A DNA stretch of 64,000 nucleotides from Alphaproteobacteria bacterium AO1-B (GTDB taxonomy: Bacteria; Pseudomonadota; Alphaproteobacteria; Rhizobiales; Stappiaceae): the NCBI GenBank assembly GCA_001890945.1, contig MLAX01000005.1:124001-188000 (forward strand). The letters are read 5' to 3'. The translations under genes and the position numbers were made by a program. The notes beneath the pieces were generated by a model. That model was not told the DNA's origin, did no database searches, and saw only the letters and a list, made by a program, of their open reading frames with translations. Below, one piece after another: positions 35,967-46,094 of this stretch (within the stretch, counting starts at the first letter, position 1; each line of letters starts with the position of its first letter).

Positions 35967-36111
35967 GGTTTCCGCTGTCAGCCAGATTTCAAAACTTTGC
36001 CGTTATATAGGACAAACTTGCCAAGAATGGCAGGCATCCCCATCTTGAACCTTGAGAAAAGACTGCGGCAACTTTCGTCCGCAGCTTCAAACGGAAACGG
36101 ATAAGGAACCG

Positions 36112-37071
36112 ATGAATTACGTTCGCACAGCCATGTTGCTTGCAGGTATGACGGCGCTCTTCATGGGCCTTGGGTTCATGATCGGCGGTCAGTCGGGCAT
36201 GTTGATCGCGTTCGCGATTGCGGCCGCGATGAACGTGTTCAGCTATTGGAATTCGGACAAGATGGTCCTGCGCATGCACCATGCACAGGAAGTCGATGAG
36301 CGCTCGGCACCGGAGTATTACGGCATGGTCCGCCAACTGGCGCAAAATGCTGATTTGCCGATGCCGAAAGTCTATATCATCAACAATCCGCAGCCGAACG
36401 CCTTTGCGACCGGGCGGAACCCGGAAAATGCAGCCGTTGCTGCAACCACAGGCTTGCTGGACATGCTCAGCAAGGAAGAGGTGGCCGGTGTGATGGCGCA
36501 CGAGCTGGCGCATGTGAAGAACCACGACACCTTGATCATGACGATCACGGCGACCATTGCCGGTGCGATCTCGATGCTTGCGAACTTTGCCTTTCTCTTC
36601 GGGGGCAATCGCAACAATCCCCTGGGCTTTGTCGGCGTTATCTTGATGATGATCGTTGCGCCGATGGCAGCGATGATCGTGCAAATGGCGATTTCCCGGA
36701 CCCGCGAATATGCCGCGGATCGCATGGGCGCGCAGATCTGTGGTGAACCGATGTGGCTGGCGTCTGCCTTGGCGAAAATATCCGGCGGTGTAGAGCGGAT
36801 TCACAATCCGGATGCTGAGGCCAATCCGGCGACGGCGCACATGTTCATCATGAACCCGCTGTCCGGCGAGCGCATGGACAACCTGTTCTCCACGCACCCG
36901 AACACCCAGAACCGGATTGATGAGCTGCGCAAATTGTCGGAAACCGGATTGGGCACCGCAGGACGCGGGACATTTGCTCAATCCCGCGCTCCGCAATCAG
37001 GCCCATGGGGCGGCACGACTGGTGGCCGGTCTTATGAGGAGCCGCCCCGCCCAAAGGGCCCGTGGGGCTAA
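36112..37071 (+). CDS. htpX: Membrane zinc metalloprotease HtpX
   Basis: The protein (319 aa) is an M48 peptidase that degrades damaged membrane proteins. Zinc ligands are in [13 protein letters not shown] (HExxH at about 130-134), with the third ligand Glu in [12 protein letters not shown]. There are two N-terminal helices and two more after the zinc motif. The C-terminal tail is Gly/Pro/Arg-rich ([14 protein letters not shown]). AAGGA sits before the ATG at 36112. It is divergent from the DUF1674 gene. Confidence 0.95.
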   Translation: MNYVRTAMLLAGMTALFMGLGFMIGGQSGMLIAFAIAAAMNVFSYWNSDKMVLRMHHAQEVDERSAPEYYGMVRQLAQNADLPMPKVYIINNPQPNAFATGRNPENAAVAATTGLLDMLSKEEVAGVMAHELAHVKNHDTLIMTITATIAGAISMLANFAFLFGGNRNNPLGFVGVILMMIVAPMAAMIVQMAISRTREYAADRMGAQICGEPMWLASALAKISGGVERIHNPDAEANPATAHMFIMNPLSGERMDNLFSTHPNTQNRIDELRKLSETGLGTAGRGTFAQSRAPQSGPWGGTTGGRSYEEPPRPKGPWG

Positions 37072-37124
37072 ACTTTGAAAACACCTTGGCGTCAGCCGGG
37101 GTTGGATCTAGAATGATCGTCAAC

Positions 37125-37163
37125 GCGCCGCAGCCGGAAGCCCGGACTGCGGCGCTTGATTTT
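37125..37163 (+). terminator. Intrinsic terminator after htpX
   Basis: GCGCCGCAG (37125-37133) pairs perfectly with CTGCGGCGC (37147-37155). CCGG on both sides of the loop can extend it. TTGATTTTG follows. It separates htpX from rsmB. Confidence 0.7.
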
Positions 37164-37206
37164 GACACCCGCTGAAGTGTGCGGGTCTGCCCATCAGGAC
37201 GATCTC

Positions 37207-38583
37207 GTGAGCAAGTCACCTAAAAAAAACAACAAGCCTTCGAACGGTGCTCTGGCTGAAAGGTCAGAAAAACCAGGTTTTGCGGCTCGCAAAGTCGCCG
37301 CCGATATCCTGGGAAATGTGGTGCACAAGAAGCGTCCCTTGGATGGCGAGCTTGATATGGCATCCGGACATTCCGGTTTCCGGGCCTTGGCCGCCAATGA
37401 TCGGGCCCTGGTGCGCGCCATCGCGGGGGCCGCCCTCCGTCACCGCGGTGAAATTGCGGAAATCCTGGGCCGGTTGCTGGATCGCGATATTCCGGAAAAA
37501 ACTGGGCGGGTGCTCGACATTCTCCATGTCGCCGTCGCGCAGATGCAGTTTTTGGACATTCCCGACCGCGCTGCCGTGTCGCTCGCCGTTGATCATGCCT
37601 CCATGGATCGCCGGGCCCGGCCTTACAAAGGCCTGGTCAATGGTGTCCTGCGCCGTCTTGGGCGCGAGCGGGACGAGATCACGTCAGATCTCGATGCCCC
37701 CCGGCTCAACACTCCGGATTGGCTTTGGGAAAGTTGGCAGGAGGCTTATGGCGAGGAAGGTGCACGCGCAATCGCAAAGGCGCATGAGAGTGAGGCCGCG
37801 CTTGATTTGACTGTGAAAGCCGATCCAGCAGCATGGGCGGAAAAGCTCGATGGTGTCGTTGTCGGCGCTGGCAGTGTTCGGCTCTCCAAGAAGGGTGCTG
37901 TGGATGCGCTGGAAGGGTTTGAAGAGGGTGCTTGGTGGGTGCAAGATGCCGCTGCTTCCCTTCCGGCCAAACTTCTGGGCGATATCTCGGGTAAGCAGGT
38001 TGCCGACCTCTGCGCAGCGCCCGGTGGAAAAACAGCGCAGCTTGCAGCCAGCGGTGCCGAAGTAACGGCCATCGATATTTCAAAGGCCAGGCTCAAAAGG
38101 CTTGCGGAAAACATGACCCGTCTTGGATTGTCCGTGACAACTGTTGCAGCGGATTTGCGGGAATATGAACCGGAAGCCCTGTTTGATGCGATCCTGCTCG
38201 ATGCACCGTGCAGCGCAACAGGGACCATCCGGCGTCATCCCGATGTGCCCTGGATCAAGAAGCCTTACGACATTGAAAAGCTGAGCGAAATTCAGACAGC
38301 TCTCCTGGACCGCGTCATGTCTTGGCTCAAGCCGGGCGGCGTTCTGGTCTACTGCACCTGTTCCTTGGAGCGGGCCGAGGGCGAAGGCCAGGCAGAGGCG
38401 TTTTTGGAGCGGAACAAGGAGCGCGTGGCGTTGGTGCCGGTCGACGCAAGTGAAATTGGCGGTCTTGCCGAAAGTGTCACGCCAGAGGGATATCTTCGCT
38501 GCCGGCCGGATCAGTCTGCAGGCCCCGAAACCGGGCTTTTCGGCATGGATGGTTTTTTCGCCGCGCGGTTCAGGATCTCTTAA
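37207..38583 (+). CDS. rsmB: 16S rRNA (cytosine-967-C5) methyltransferase
   Basis: The protein (458 aa) has an N-terminal NusB-like domain (about residues 25-150: ILGNVVHKKRPLDGELD, AVSLAVDHASMDRRARPYKGL). A SAM-dependent RNA m5C methyltransferase domain follows. The SAM motif is VADLCAAPGGKTAQLA and the catalytic Cys pair is in LLDAPCSATGTIRRHPDV and VYCTCSLERAEGE. The start is probably GTG 37207 behind AGGAC; an in-frame TTG at 37156 is an alternative. It is followed by a heparinase-like gene and purH, a common alphaproteobacterial order. Confidence 0.92.
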   Translation: MSKSPKKNNKPSNGALAERSEKPGFAARKVAADILGNVVHKKRPLDGELDMASGHSGFRALAANDRALVRAIAGAALRHRGEIAEILGRLLDRDIPEKTGRVLDILHVAVAQMQFLDIPDRAAVSLAVDHASMDRRARPYKGLVNGVLRRLGRERDEITSDLDAPRLNTPDWLWESWQEAYGEEGARAIAKAHESEAALDLTVKADPAAWAEKLDGVVVGAGSVRLSKKGAVDALEGFEEGAWWVQDAAASLPAKLLGDISGKQVADLCAAPGGKTAQLAASGAEVTAIDISKARLKRLAENMTRLGLSVTTVAADLREYEPEALFDAILLDAPCSATGTIRRHPDVPWIKKPYDIEKLSEIQTALLDRVMSWLKPGGVLVYCTCSLERAEGEGQAEAFLERNKERVALVPVDASEIGGLAESVTPEGYLRCRPDQSAGPETGLFGMDGFFAARFRIS

Positions 38584-38721
38584 CGCGGAATAAACTCTTC
38601 AACTGTCATGATTCTATAAATGATTTGCTAACCTTAACGGCTGAGCTGGAACGATGGGGCCGGCAGCTTGAATGGAGATCGTTATAGACACGCATAGACC
38701 ATCGATGTTGGAGATGGTCCG

Positions 38722-40536
38722 GTGAGCAATGCCACCCTCTCTGAGCGCGGGCGCATTTGGGGCCTGGTGGCGCTGTATATCTGGCAACGGACCCGGAAAT
38801 GGATGCATGGCGGACCGATCTCCCGCTTGCAGCCCTTTTCAGCCGTGCCCGAGCGCTTGCTGATTGCCCCACAAGATCTCAGAACAGCCGATGCAACAAA
38901 CGCGGCCGATATCTATGGCGGACGGTTTTTATTTTCAGGCCATCTTGTTGAGACTCAAGGACGCTCACCCTTTGAGCTTCAGGCCGTGCATGAAGACTGG
39001 CAGCGAGAGCTTCACGCCTTTGGATGGCTGAGGGATCTGCGGGCAGCCGACAGCCAGATCGCGCGGCAGAATGCCCGTGCTCTGGCGGAGGATTGGATCA
39101 AGTATTGTGGCCGCTGGCATCCGATCGGGTGGGAAGCGCCCATTGTCACGCGGCGCATTTTGTCGTGGCTTGCGCACTCTCCGTTCATCCTGCAGGACGG
39201 CGATCACAGTTTCTACCGGATCTTCATCAAGTCTCTGGCGCGCCAGGTGCAGTATCTCCGTCAGACGATCAATGAGACCGAAGACGGGGTTGAGCGGCTG
39301 CATGCAGCGCTCGCCATCGCGTCAGCCTGCATTTCCATGGCGGGACAAGGCCGTTTTGCGCGGCAAAGCATTCGCCGGCTCGATCAGGAGCTGTCACGAC
39401 AAATCCTGCCTGATGGCGGGCATATCTCACGGAACCCGCGGGCCTTGATCGATATTCTCGCGGACCTCCTGCCCGTGCGCCAAGCGTTTGTGGCGCAGGG
39501 GCTCGAAGTCCCGGCGGCTATGGTTCAGTCGGTCGACCGGATGATGCCGCTGATGAAGTTTTTCCGCCATGGTGATGGAGCGCTTGCTCATTTTAACGGT
39601 ATGGGCTCTACGCCGAGTGACCTCGTCGCAACAATTCTGGCTTACGACGATGCTCGCGGGGCGCCGCCCACCAATGCGCCGCATTCTGGATATCAACGCT
39701 TGAGCGGAGGATCATCGGTCGTCTTGGTCGACACGGGCCCTGCCCCGGACATTGCGCTGTCCGGAAACGCGCACGCCGGCTGCTTGTCTTTCGAATTTTC
39801 TACCGGCGCCCATCGGATGGTGGTCAATTGCGGGGTTTCGTCAAAATCGAACCCGGTCTGGCGCAAAGTGAGCCGGTCCACCGCCGCCCATTCGACCGCG
39901 TCGATCGACGATACGTCCTCTTGCCGGTTTCTTTCGGAAAAGCCGTTCGGACATTTGCTCGGAGCTCCGATCTTGTCCGGGCCGCGCGTGATCGACATAT
40001 CCAGGGAAGATGACGCTGCGGGTTGCCGGGTGATCGCTTCTCACGACGGCTATGTGGCGGATTTCAATGTTCTACATCAACGGGATTTGCGGTTGTCGGC
40101 CGACGGAACCGTTCTCGATGGCATTGATACGTTCCAGGCTGTCGGCTCTGTCGATCCGGATACGCTCTATACCATCCGCTTCCATCTTCATCCGGCGATC
40201 AAGGCATCATTGATCCGGGCCGGGTCTGCCTTGCTGCTGGTATGCCGTGACGGCGAAGCGTGGGAATTCGAGGCGCCTGGTATTGAGATTGCCCTAGAGG
40301 AAAGCATCTATCTATCGGATGTTTATGGTCACAGGAAGTCCGAGCAGATTGTTATCTCTGGTCCGTTGGAGGCCGCTCCCTCTGTCGGGTGGCAGTTCCG
40401 GCGAACAGCAACGGCCAAACTGAGTCGGCGCGGAACCAGCGATTTCGATGAGACTGAAGAACTGCCGCTCGAAGATCCGCCCGCGGACGCAATCGAAAAC
40501 GTTGAGGAAGCAGCAGACGATACGTCTTTGGACTGA
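38722..40536 (+). CDS. Heparinase II/III-family protein
   Basis: This 604-aa protein matches the alphaproteobacterial heparinase II/III-like family found between rsmB and purH. An alpha-helical toroid part (residues about 80-330, with HPIGWEAPIVTRRILSWLAHS and GHISRNPRALIDILADLL) is followed by a beta-sandwich part (GYQRLSGGSSVVLVDTG, RMVVNCG). There is no signal peptide, so it is not an obvious secreted polysaccharide lyase; the natural substrate is unknown. It starts with GTG 3 bases after GGAGATGGTCC. Confidence 0.85.
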   Translation: MSNATLSERGRIWGLVALYIWQRTRKWMHGGPISRLQPFSAVPERLLIAPQDLRTADATNAADIYGGRFLFSGHLVETQGRSPFELQAVHEDWQRELHAFGWLRDLRAADSQIARQNARALAEDWIKYCGRWHPIGWEAPIVTRRILSWLAHSPFILQDGDHSFYRIFIKSLARQVQYLRQTINETEDGVERLHAALAIASACISMAGQGRFARQSIRRLDQELSRQILPDGGHISRNPRALIDILADLLPVRQAFVAQGLEVPAAMVQSVDRMMPLMKFFRHGDGALAHFNGMGSTPSDLVATILAYDDARGAPPTNAPHSGYQRLSGGSSVVLVDTGPAPDIALSGNAHAGCLSFEFSTGAHRMVVNCGVSSKSNPVWRKVSRSTAAHSTASIDDTSSCRFLSEKPFGHLLGAPILSGPRVIDISREDDAAGCRVIASHDGYVADFNVLHQRDLRLSADGTVLDGIDTFQAVGSVDPDTLYTIRFHLHPAIKASLIRAGSALLLVCRDGEAWEFEAPGIEIALEESIYLSDVYGHRKSEQIVISGPLEAAPSVGWQFRRTATAKLSRRGTSDFDETEELPLEDPPADAIENVEEAADDTSLD

Positions 40537-40635
40537 CTTTGTTCCCCAGAATGATCTGAAACCTTCCGCTTTCCAGTCAGACGTGTTAGGGGGCGCCACG
40601 TTTTCCCGCCCCGTTCCAGCTGAGAGGCAGTCTTC

Positions 40636-42252
40636 ATGGCCATTGTGTCCAAAGCCGTACCCGTTCCAGAGTTCGTCCCTGTCAAACGTGCCCTTTTGTC
40701 TGTCTTTGACAAAACCGGTCTTGTCGACTTCGCAAAGGCGTTGGCGGACCGCGGCGTTGAGTTGGTGTCGACAGGCGGATCCTACAAGGCTTTGAAAGAT
40801 GCCGGACTGACCGTTCTTGATATCTCCGAAGTTACCAACTTCCCGGAAATCATGGATGGCCGTGTAAAAACACTTCATCCAAGTGTGCATGGGGGTCTTC
40901 TCTCAATCCGCGACGATGAAGATCATCGAAAGGCGATGGCCGATCACGGCATCACCGGCATCGATCTTTTTTGCGGCAATCTTTATCCGTTTGAAGAGGT
41001 TGTTGCGTCCGGTGCGGACTATGCAACGGGGATTGAAAACATCGATATTGGCGGGCCTGCAATGACACGGGCAGCCGCGAAGAACCATGCCTATGTCACG
41101 GTGGTAACAGACCCGGCCGACTATACCTCTGTCATTGAGGCGCTCGACGCGAATGGCGGCAAGGCCCCGCTCGACTTGCGGAAGAAACTGGCCCTAAAGG
41201 CTTTTGCGCGCACGGCCGCCTATGATGCCGCCGTTTCAAACTGGATGGCAGATCAGTTGGATGAGGCAACACCGGCTCACCGGGCTGTCGGCGGCGCGCT
41301 CTCAGAAGTCATGCGCTACGGCGAGAACCCGCACCAAACTGCTGGCTTCTATAAAACGGGCGAAAAGCGGCCGGGCGTGGCAACCGCAACGCAACTTCAG
41401 GGCAAAACCCTCTCCTACAACAACATCAACGACACCGATGCGGCCTTTGAGCTGGTCAGCGAGTTCGATCCGATGCGCACGAGCGCAGTTGCAATCATCA
41501 AGCATGCCAATCCCTGCGGTGTTGCGGAAGGCGGCAGCCTGAAGGACGCTTACGAAAAAGCGCTCCGCTGTGACCCAGTTTCTGCCTTTGGCGGCATCGT
41601 TGCGTTGAACCAAAAACTGGATGCTGCGGCGGCTGAGGAGATCGTCAAGATCTTCACCGAAGTCATCATCGCACCGGATGCCGATGAAGCGGCCCGCGAG
41701 ATCATTGCTTCGAAGAAAAATCTTCGGCTTCTGGTCACCGGTGGCCTGGCCGACGCCCGGGCCAAGGGGCTTTTTGTGAAATCCGTGGCTGGGGGTCTGC
41801 TGGTCCAATCACGCGACAACGGCGTTGTCGATGATCTAGATCTGAAAGTTGTGACCAAGCGGGCACCAAGCGAACAGGAAATGCAGGATCTCAAGTTCGC
41901 CTTCCGGGTTGCCAAGCACGTCAAATCCAATGCAATCGTTTATGCAAAGGACGGAGCCACTGTTGGCGTCGGGGCTGGTCAGATGAGCCGGGTGGATTCG
42001 GCTCGGATTGCTGCCCGAAAGGCCTTGGATGCGACGGAAACTGCCGGATTGTCCGAGCCACTTACCAAAGGCTGTGTCGTGGCTTCAGATGCTTTCTTCC
42101 CGTTCGCCGATGGATTGCTGTCTGCCGCCGAAGCGGGTGCCACGGCGGTCATTCAGCCGGGTGGGTCCATGCGTGACGATGATGTCATCAAAGCCGCTGA
42201 TGAGGCTGGTCTTGCGATGGTTATGACCGGTATGCGGCACTTCCGGCACTGA
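40636..42252 (+). CDS. purH: Bifunctional AICAR formyltransferase/IMP cyclohydrolase
   Basis: This 538-aa protein carries out the last two steps of purine biosynthesis. The N-terminal IMP cyclohydrolase domain (about residues 1-200) shows [27 protein letters not shown] and [17 protein letters not shown]. The C-terminal formyltransferase domain shows [23 protein letters not shown] (catalytic Lys and His) and the end GMRHFRH. A short hairpin (40590-40612) lies in the leader but lacks a T-run. A T-tailed hairpin follows the gene. Confidence 0.97.
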   Translation: MAIVSKAVPVPEFVPVKRALLSVFDKTGLVDFAKALADRGVELVSTGGSYKALKDAGLTVLDISEVTNFPEIMDGRVKTLHPSVHGGLLSIRDDEDHRKAMADHGITGIDLFCGNLYPFEEVVASGADYATGIENIDIGGPAMTRAAAKNHAYVTVVTDPADYTSVIEALDANGGKAPLDLRKKLALKAFARTAAYDAAVSNWMADQLDEATPAHRAVGGALSEVMRYGENPHQTAGFYKTGEKRPGVATATQLQGKTLSYNNINDTDAAFELVSEFDPMRTSAVAIIKHANPCGVAEGGSLKDAYEKALRCDPVSAFGGIVALNQKLDAAAAEEIVKIFTEVIIAPDADEAAREIIASKKNLRLLVTGGLADARAKGLFVKSVAGGLLVQSRDNGVVDDLDLKVVTKRAPSEQEMQDLKFAFRVAKHVKSNAIVYAKDGATVGVGAGQMSRVDSARIAARKALDATETAGLSEPLTKGCVVASDAFFPFADGLLSAAEAGATAVIQPGGSMRDDDVIKAADEAGLAMVMTGMRHFRH

Positions 42253-42259
42253 TTAAACA

Positions 42260-42297
42260 AAATGCATCTTTTACTGATGGTAGAAGATACATTTCTT
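42260..42297 (+). terminator. Probable intrinsic terminator after purH
   Basis: AATGCATCTTTTAC (42261-42274) and GTAGAAGATACATT (42280-42293) form a 14-base stem with one mismatch and one G-T pair around the loop TGATG, followed by TCTTC. The stem is AT-rich, so it is weaker than GC-rich terminators. Confidence 0.5.
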
Positions 42298-42416
42298 CAA
42301 CTTCGGAAATAACGCCTAGGCTTTTGAATACCTTGTTAATCTCCGCAAGCTAATTTGTTCGCAAATGCAGCAGTGCGACTGCTGCGGCGAATCGATTGGC
42401 TAACGGAGAAGATCCG

Positions 42417-44522
42417 GTGTTTAAAAATGCGAAGGTCACTACAAAACTCGTAGGCGTTAGTGTTGCAACGCTTGCCTTGGCCTTGGTCGGTGGGATCGGG
42501 GTCATTGGCTGGCAAGCCTCACAGATGACGCAATCTCTTGCTGTCGCTCAAGCAGATGCCGTTGCTGAGGATCAAGCGGAATTGGTTCAGCGGACTATGG
42601 AGAACGGTCTTGTCACCGCTCAATCGCTTGCAGCTGCTCTGACCGGCCTCAAAAGCACTGGAAATCAGGATCGCAATCAGTGGATGGCGATCGTTGAAGA
42701 GACGCTGCACAAGAACGTCGACTTCTCTGGTACCTGGGGTGCTATTCCGTTTGACGGGCTGGACGGCAAAGACGCGGAATATGTCAGTGCCGAAAAGCAC
42801 GACGAGAGCGGCATGTGGCGGCCGTATTTCTTCAGGCTCGCCGATGGCAAGCTCGGGTACCGCCCGATGGGTGATCTGGAAATGGATCAGCCCGGCAAAA
42901 GCCTCTGGTTCAATGTTCCTTACGAAACCGGCAAGGACTACGTGACAGAGCCATACAGTTGGGAAGCTGATGGAAAGACTGTAACCGGCGTGTCCTTCGG
43001 TATTCCGGTGAAAGAGGGCTCGAAAGTCATTGGTGTTGCTGGCGGTGACATCATGCTGACACCCTTGTCGAGTGCTTTGGGTGAACAAAAGCCGCTTGGT
43101 ACAGGGTCTGTCCATCTGATCTCTCAAGATGGATCCTGGATCGCACATCCGGACGGTGCGCTCCTCGGTAAAGAGTGGAGCGAAGGGCGGTCTGATATCG
43201 ATCTGGCGGTCAAGGATGAGTTGCTTGCAGCCGTCAAGAATGGCGAGAGCTATGTGTATGAAGGCTACTCAAACACACTCGGCACCGACGTTTTGCGAAT
43301 TGTAAAACCGGTCAGCATTGGCCGGACCGACGCCAAAATGGCCGTGGTCGTCAACGTACCAGTATCGACTTTGAACGCAGCTTCAATGCAGATCATAACC
43401 ATGATCGCGGTTGTTGGTCTTGTTTTGCTGCTTGTTGTGGCAACCTCGATCTATATTGTGGGTACGAACATTGTGCGTCGCCCGCTGGAGCGTGCAGTCG
43501 GCAGCATTCAGGCTTTGATTGACCGCCGCTATGAAGAGCCGATCCATGACACGGATCGTCAGGATGAAATCGGAGAGATCAGCAAGGCTCTGGAAGTCTT
43601 CCGCGACAAGGCACAGCAGGCGGAAGCCTTGGCAGCCGAACAGGAAGAGACCCAGCGGCGGCAGCTCGCCCGCGCTCAAAAGATCAGCGAAATTTCGCAA
43701 GACTTCGATCGGAAGATCACAGAACTGACCGCGACAGTCATGTCCCAGGTCGAGGATCTGAACGGCGCCTCCGTGACCCTGACCGCAGGCGCAGATGATA
43801 CCAGCGAGAAGAGTACGACGGTGGCAGCTGCGTCCGAGGAAGCGTCCTCCAACGTGGAAACAGTTGCCTCCGCGGCTGAAGAGTTGATGGCGTCTGTTGG
43901 CGAAATCTCCCGGCAGATGACGCAATCAACAGAGATCGCGTCTCATGCCGTGGATCAGGCGCAGTCGACCAATGCCAAGATCGAGGGTTTGGCGGAAGCA
44001 GCGCACCGCATCAGTGAAGTGGTCAAGCTGATCACGGACATTGCCGAACAAACCAACCTTCTCGCCCTGAACGCAACGATCGAGGCAGCCCGGGCAGGGG
44101 AAGCCGGCAAAGGCTTCGCTGTTGTTGCAGCCGAGGTCAAGGAACTCGCCAACCAAACGGCCAAGGCGACCGAAGAAATCTCCCTGCAGATCCAATCGGT
44201 CCAGTCCGAGACCGCAGGTTCAGTAGATGCGATCAAGGGCATCTCGGAAACGATCGAGAAGATGAACGAGATCTCCTCCAGCATTCAGTACTCTGTCGAA
44301 CAACAGGGGCTGGCGACCGAGGAAATCGCGCGGAATATTCAAGAAGCTTCCAACGGTACGCAGGAAGTTGCCCAGAACATCGTCAAGGTGGCAGCGTCTG
44401 CGGACGATACCGGCAACGCGGCTCGTCAGGTCAGCCAGTCGGCAAACGTCCTGCAGAGCGAGGCTGTGCGCCTGAAACAGGAAGTCGACAATTTCCTCGT
44501 AGGTGTTCGCGACGTCGCTTAA
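42417..44522 (+). CDS. Methyl-accepting chemotaxis protein
   Basis: This chemoreceptor (701 aa) has a first helix at about residues 10-30, then a large periplasmic Cache-type sensor region ([31 protein letters not shown]). The second helix is near residues 325-350 ([19 protein letters not shown]), followed by a HAMP linker and the cytoplasmic signalling hairpin. The hairpin tip [19 protein letters not shown], which contacts CheA and CheW, is intact. The ligand is unknown. GTG 42417 has GGAGAAG six bases upstream and is preferred to an in-frame TTG at 42396. Together with the YjfB-like gene it suggests a motile organism. Confidence 0.93.
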   Translation: MFKNAKVTTKLVGVSVATLALALVGGIGVIGWQASQMTQSLAVAQADAVAEDQAELVQRTMENGLVTAQSLAAALTGLKSTGNQDRNQWMAIVEETLHKNVDFSGTWGAIPFDGLDGKDAEYVSAEKHDESGMWRPYFFRLADGKLGYRPMGDLEMDQPGKSLWFNVPYETGKDYVTEPYSWEADGKTVTGVSFGIPVKEGSKVIGVAGGDIMLTPLSSALGEQKPLGTGSVHLISQDGSWIAHPDGALLGKEWSEGRSDIDLAVKDELLAAVKNGESYVYEGYSNTLGTDVLRIVKPVSIGRTDAKMAVVVNVPVSTLNAASMQIITMIAVVGLVLLLVVATSIYIVGTNIVRRPLERAVGSIQALIDRRYEEPIHDTDRQDEIGEISKALEVFRDKAQQAEALAAEQEETQRRQLARAQKISEISQDFDRKITELTATVMSQVEDLNGASVTLTAGADDTSEKSTTVAAASEEASSNVETVASAAEELMASVGEISRQMTQSTEIASHAVDQAQSTNAKIEGLAEAAHRISEVVKLITDIAEQTNLLALNATIEAARAGEAGKGFAVVAAEVKELANQTAKATEEISLQIQSVQSETAGSVDAIKGISETIEKMNEISSSIQYSVEQQGLATEEIARNIQEASNGTQEVAQNIVKVAASADDTGNAARQVSQSANVLQSEAVRLKQEVDNFLVGVRDVA

Positions 44523-44544
44523 GCCTCAGCATTTTTGGATTGAT

Positions 44545-44580
44545 AAAACGCGCCGGGTTATTGCCCGGCGCGTTTTTCTT
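44545..44580. terminator. Bidirectional terminator enclosing the stop of the MFS gene
   Basis: AAAACGCGCCGGG (44545-44557) pairs perfectly with CCCGGCGCGTTTT (44564-44576), with a six-base loop and a T-run on both strands. It ends the chemoreceptor transcript. The loop (TTATTG on the plus strand) is the last sense codon and stop of the convergent MFS gene. Confidence 0.9.
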
Positions 44581-45940
44581 TGACCATCATCAGCAGACCA
44601 AGGCCGACGGCAAAGAACACCAATATGACGGACATACCAGCCCGCTGGCTATCAGCTGCGGCAGTGACAACGGCGACAGCCAGCGGGGCCAGGAAACTGG
44701 TTACTTTTCCGGAAAGGGCGAGCAGACCAAAATACTGGGTCATCAGATCTTTCGGTGCCAACTGGATGAGAAGGCTCCGGCAGGACGCTTGCAGCGGGCC
44801 TGACACCGCGCCGATGATTGCGCCGAGAGTGATGAAGATTTGTTCCGGCAGGGACGCGAACAACGCACCTTCCGGCGCGGCTGGTGTCTGAATGAAAAAG
44901 AACACCGTCGTTCTGTCGACGGAGATCATGCCCAGCCCGCAGATCATCAGAACGATCAGCGAAAAGGCGATGACGATCTTGGGTCCGAACCGGTCGTCCA
45001 CTTTGCCGCTGAGCAAGAGGCCAAGTGTTCCGGTGATCGTCAAGATGATGCCGAAAGTGCCGATCTGGATGGATCCCCAGCCGAGCTGGCCGGCCGCATA
45101 AATCCCGCCAAAGGCAAACAAGGCGACCAAACCGTCCTTGAAGACCATGTTTGCGATCAAAAACATGAAGATATTGCGGTTTTCCCGTGCGTGCCGAAGG
45201 CTGTGCCGCAGATCGTTGAGACCTTTCGAGACCGCCGTTCCGATCTTTCCGCGTGACGGAGCATCCGGAACAAACAGAAACATCGGTAACGCGAAAATCA
45301 CGTACCAGATCGCAGAAAACGGCCCGGATGCCCGATCGCCTTCGTAAGTCGCAGCATCAAGGCCAAACAGGGGGGTGAACCCGAGCAGCGTGCGTCCGGT
45401 GTCCGGGTTCGCGGCTAAAAACCCGAGGACAATAACGAGTGTCACAAGTCCGCTTGCATATCCGAGAGCCCAGCCAAAACTCGACAGACGGCCGATGTGT
45501 GTCGACGGGACCAGCTGGGGCATCATTGCGTTGTTGAAGACCGCTGCGATCTCGATCGACAATGTTCCAATCGCAAAGGCAAGAAGGGCAATCATGACGC
45601 CATGTGGATTGCCCGGCGCGGCGTACCAAAAGGCCCAACAACACACGAGAAAGGGGATCGAAAAGCAGAAGATCCAAACCTTTCGGCGGCCGGTTGCATC
45701 GGCAACGGAGCCAAGGATTGGGGCCAACAACGCAATTCCCAACCCTGCCGCAGCGGTGGCATATCCCCAAAGGCTCTGGCCTTGCGTGGGATTGTCGGCC
45801 AATGCGGACGCAAAATAGGGTGCAAACACAAAGGTGGTAATGAGGGTGAAAAAGGGCTGTGCGGCCCAGTCAAAGAAACCCCAGGCTACGATTGCGCGCC
45901 GGCCAGGACTTACAAATGCTGTATCAGATGCTGCTGTCAT
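44558..45940 (-). CDS. UMF1/Atg22-type MFS transporter
   Basis: This 460-aa membrane protein has about 11-12 helices and resembles the UMF1 family of the major facilitator superfamily (Atg22-like). Features are the N-terminal FFDWAAQPFFTLITTFVFAPYF, VADATGRRKVWIFCFS (cytoplasmic loop 2-3) and LLSGKVDDRFGPKIVIAFS. The transported compound is not known; relatives include amino-acid effluxers. AGGAGAG lies upstream of the ATG. The last codons form one arm of the bidirectional terminator. Confidence 0.87.
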   Translation of the reverse strand: MTAASDTAFVSPGRRAIVAWGFFDWAAQPFFTLITTFVFAPYFASALADNPTQGQSLWGYATAAAGLGIALLAPILGSVADATGRRKVWIFCFSIPFLVCCWAFWYAAPGNPHGVMIALLAFAIGTLSIEIAAVFNNAMMPQLVPSTHIGRLSSFGWALGYASGLVTLVIVLGFLAANPDTGRTLLGFTPLFGLDAATYEGDRASGPFSAIWYVIFALPMFLFVPDAPSRGKIGTAVSKGLNDLRHSLRHARENRNIFMFLIANMVFKDGLVALFAFGGIYAAGQLGWGSIQIGTFGIILTITGTLGLLLSGKVDDRFGPKIVIAFSLIVLMICGLGMISVDRTTVFFFIQTPAAPEGALFASLPEQIFITLGAIIGAVSGPLQASCRSLLIQLAPKDLMTQYFGLLALSGKVTSFLAPLAVAVVTAAADSQRAGMSVILVFFAVGLGLLMMVKEKRAGQ

Positions 45941-46018
45941 CAGATATTTGCTCTCCTGGGATCTCTGAGAACTTAAGCGTCAACCATGGCTCGGCCCGGA
46001 GCCAAGCGCACTCATCAA

Positions 46019-46054
46019 CCAAAAAGGCCGATAGCGAAACTCCCGGCCTTTTTT
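46019..46054 (-). terminator. Intrinsic terminator after the glutamate dehydrogenase gene
   Basis: AAAAAGGCCG (46021-46030) and CGGCCTTTTT (46044-46053) form a stem with a 13-base loop, with T-runs on both strands. On the minus strand it lies just after the gene at 46095-50906 and before the MFS gene promoter region. Confidence 0.8.
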
Positions 46055-46094
46055 ATCAGTTAGTCTGCCTCTGGTGCGGTTATGACCGCCCAGA

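Noticed and set aside
38580..38595. TTAA-N7-TAAAC overlapping the rsmB stop codon.
   Set aside because: One half-site is imperfect, the site is about 130 bp from the next start, and part of it is constrained by the stop codon.
40590..40612. GGGGCG/CGCCCC hairpin in the purH leader, considered as an attenuator or riboswitch.
   Set aside because: There is no T-run, no alternative pairing I could see, and no match to the purine riboswitch core.
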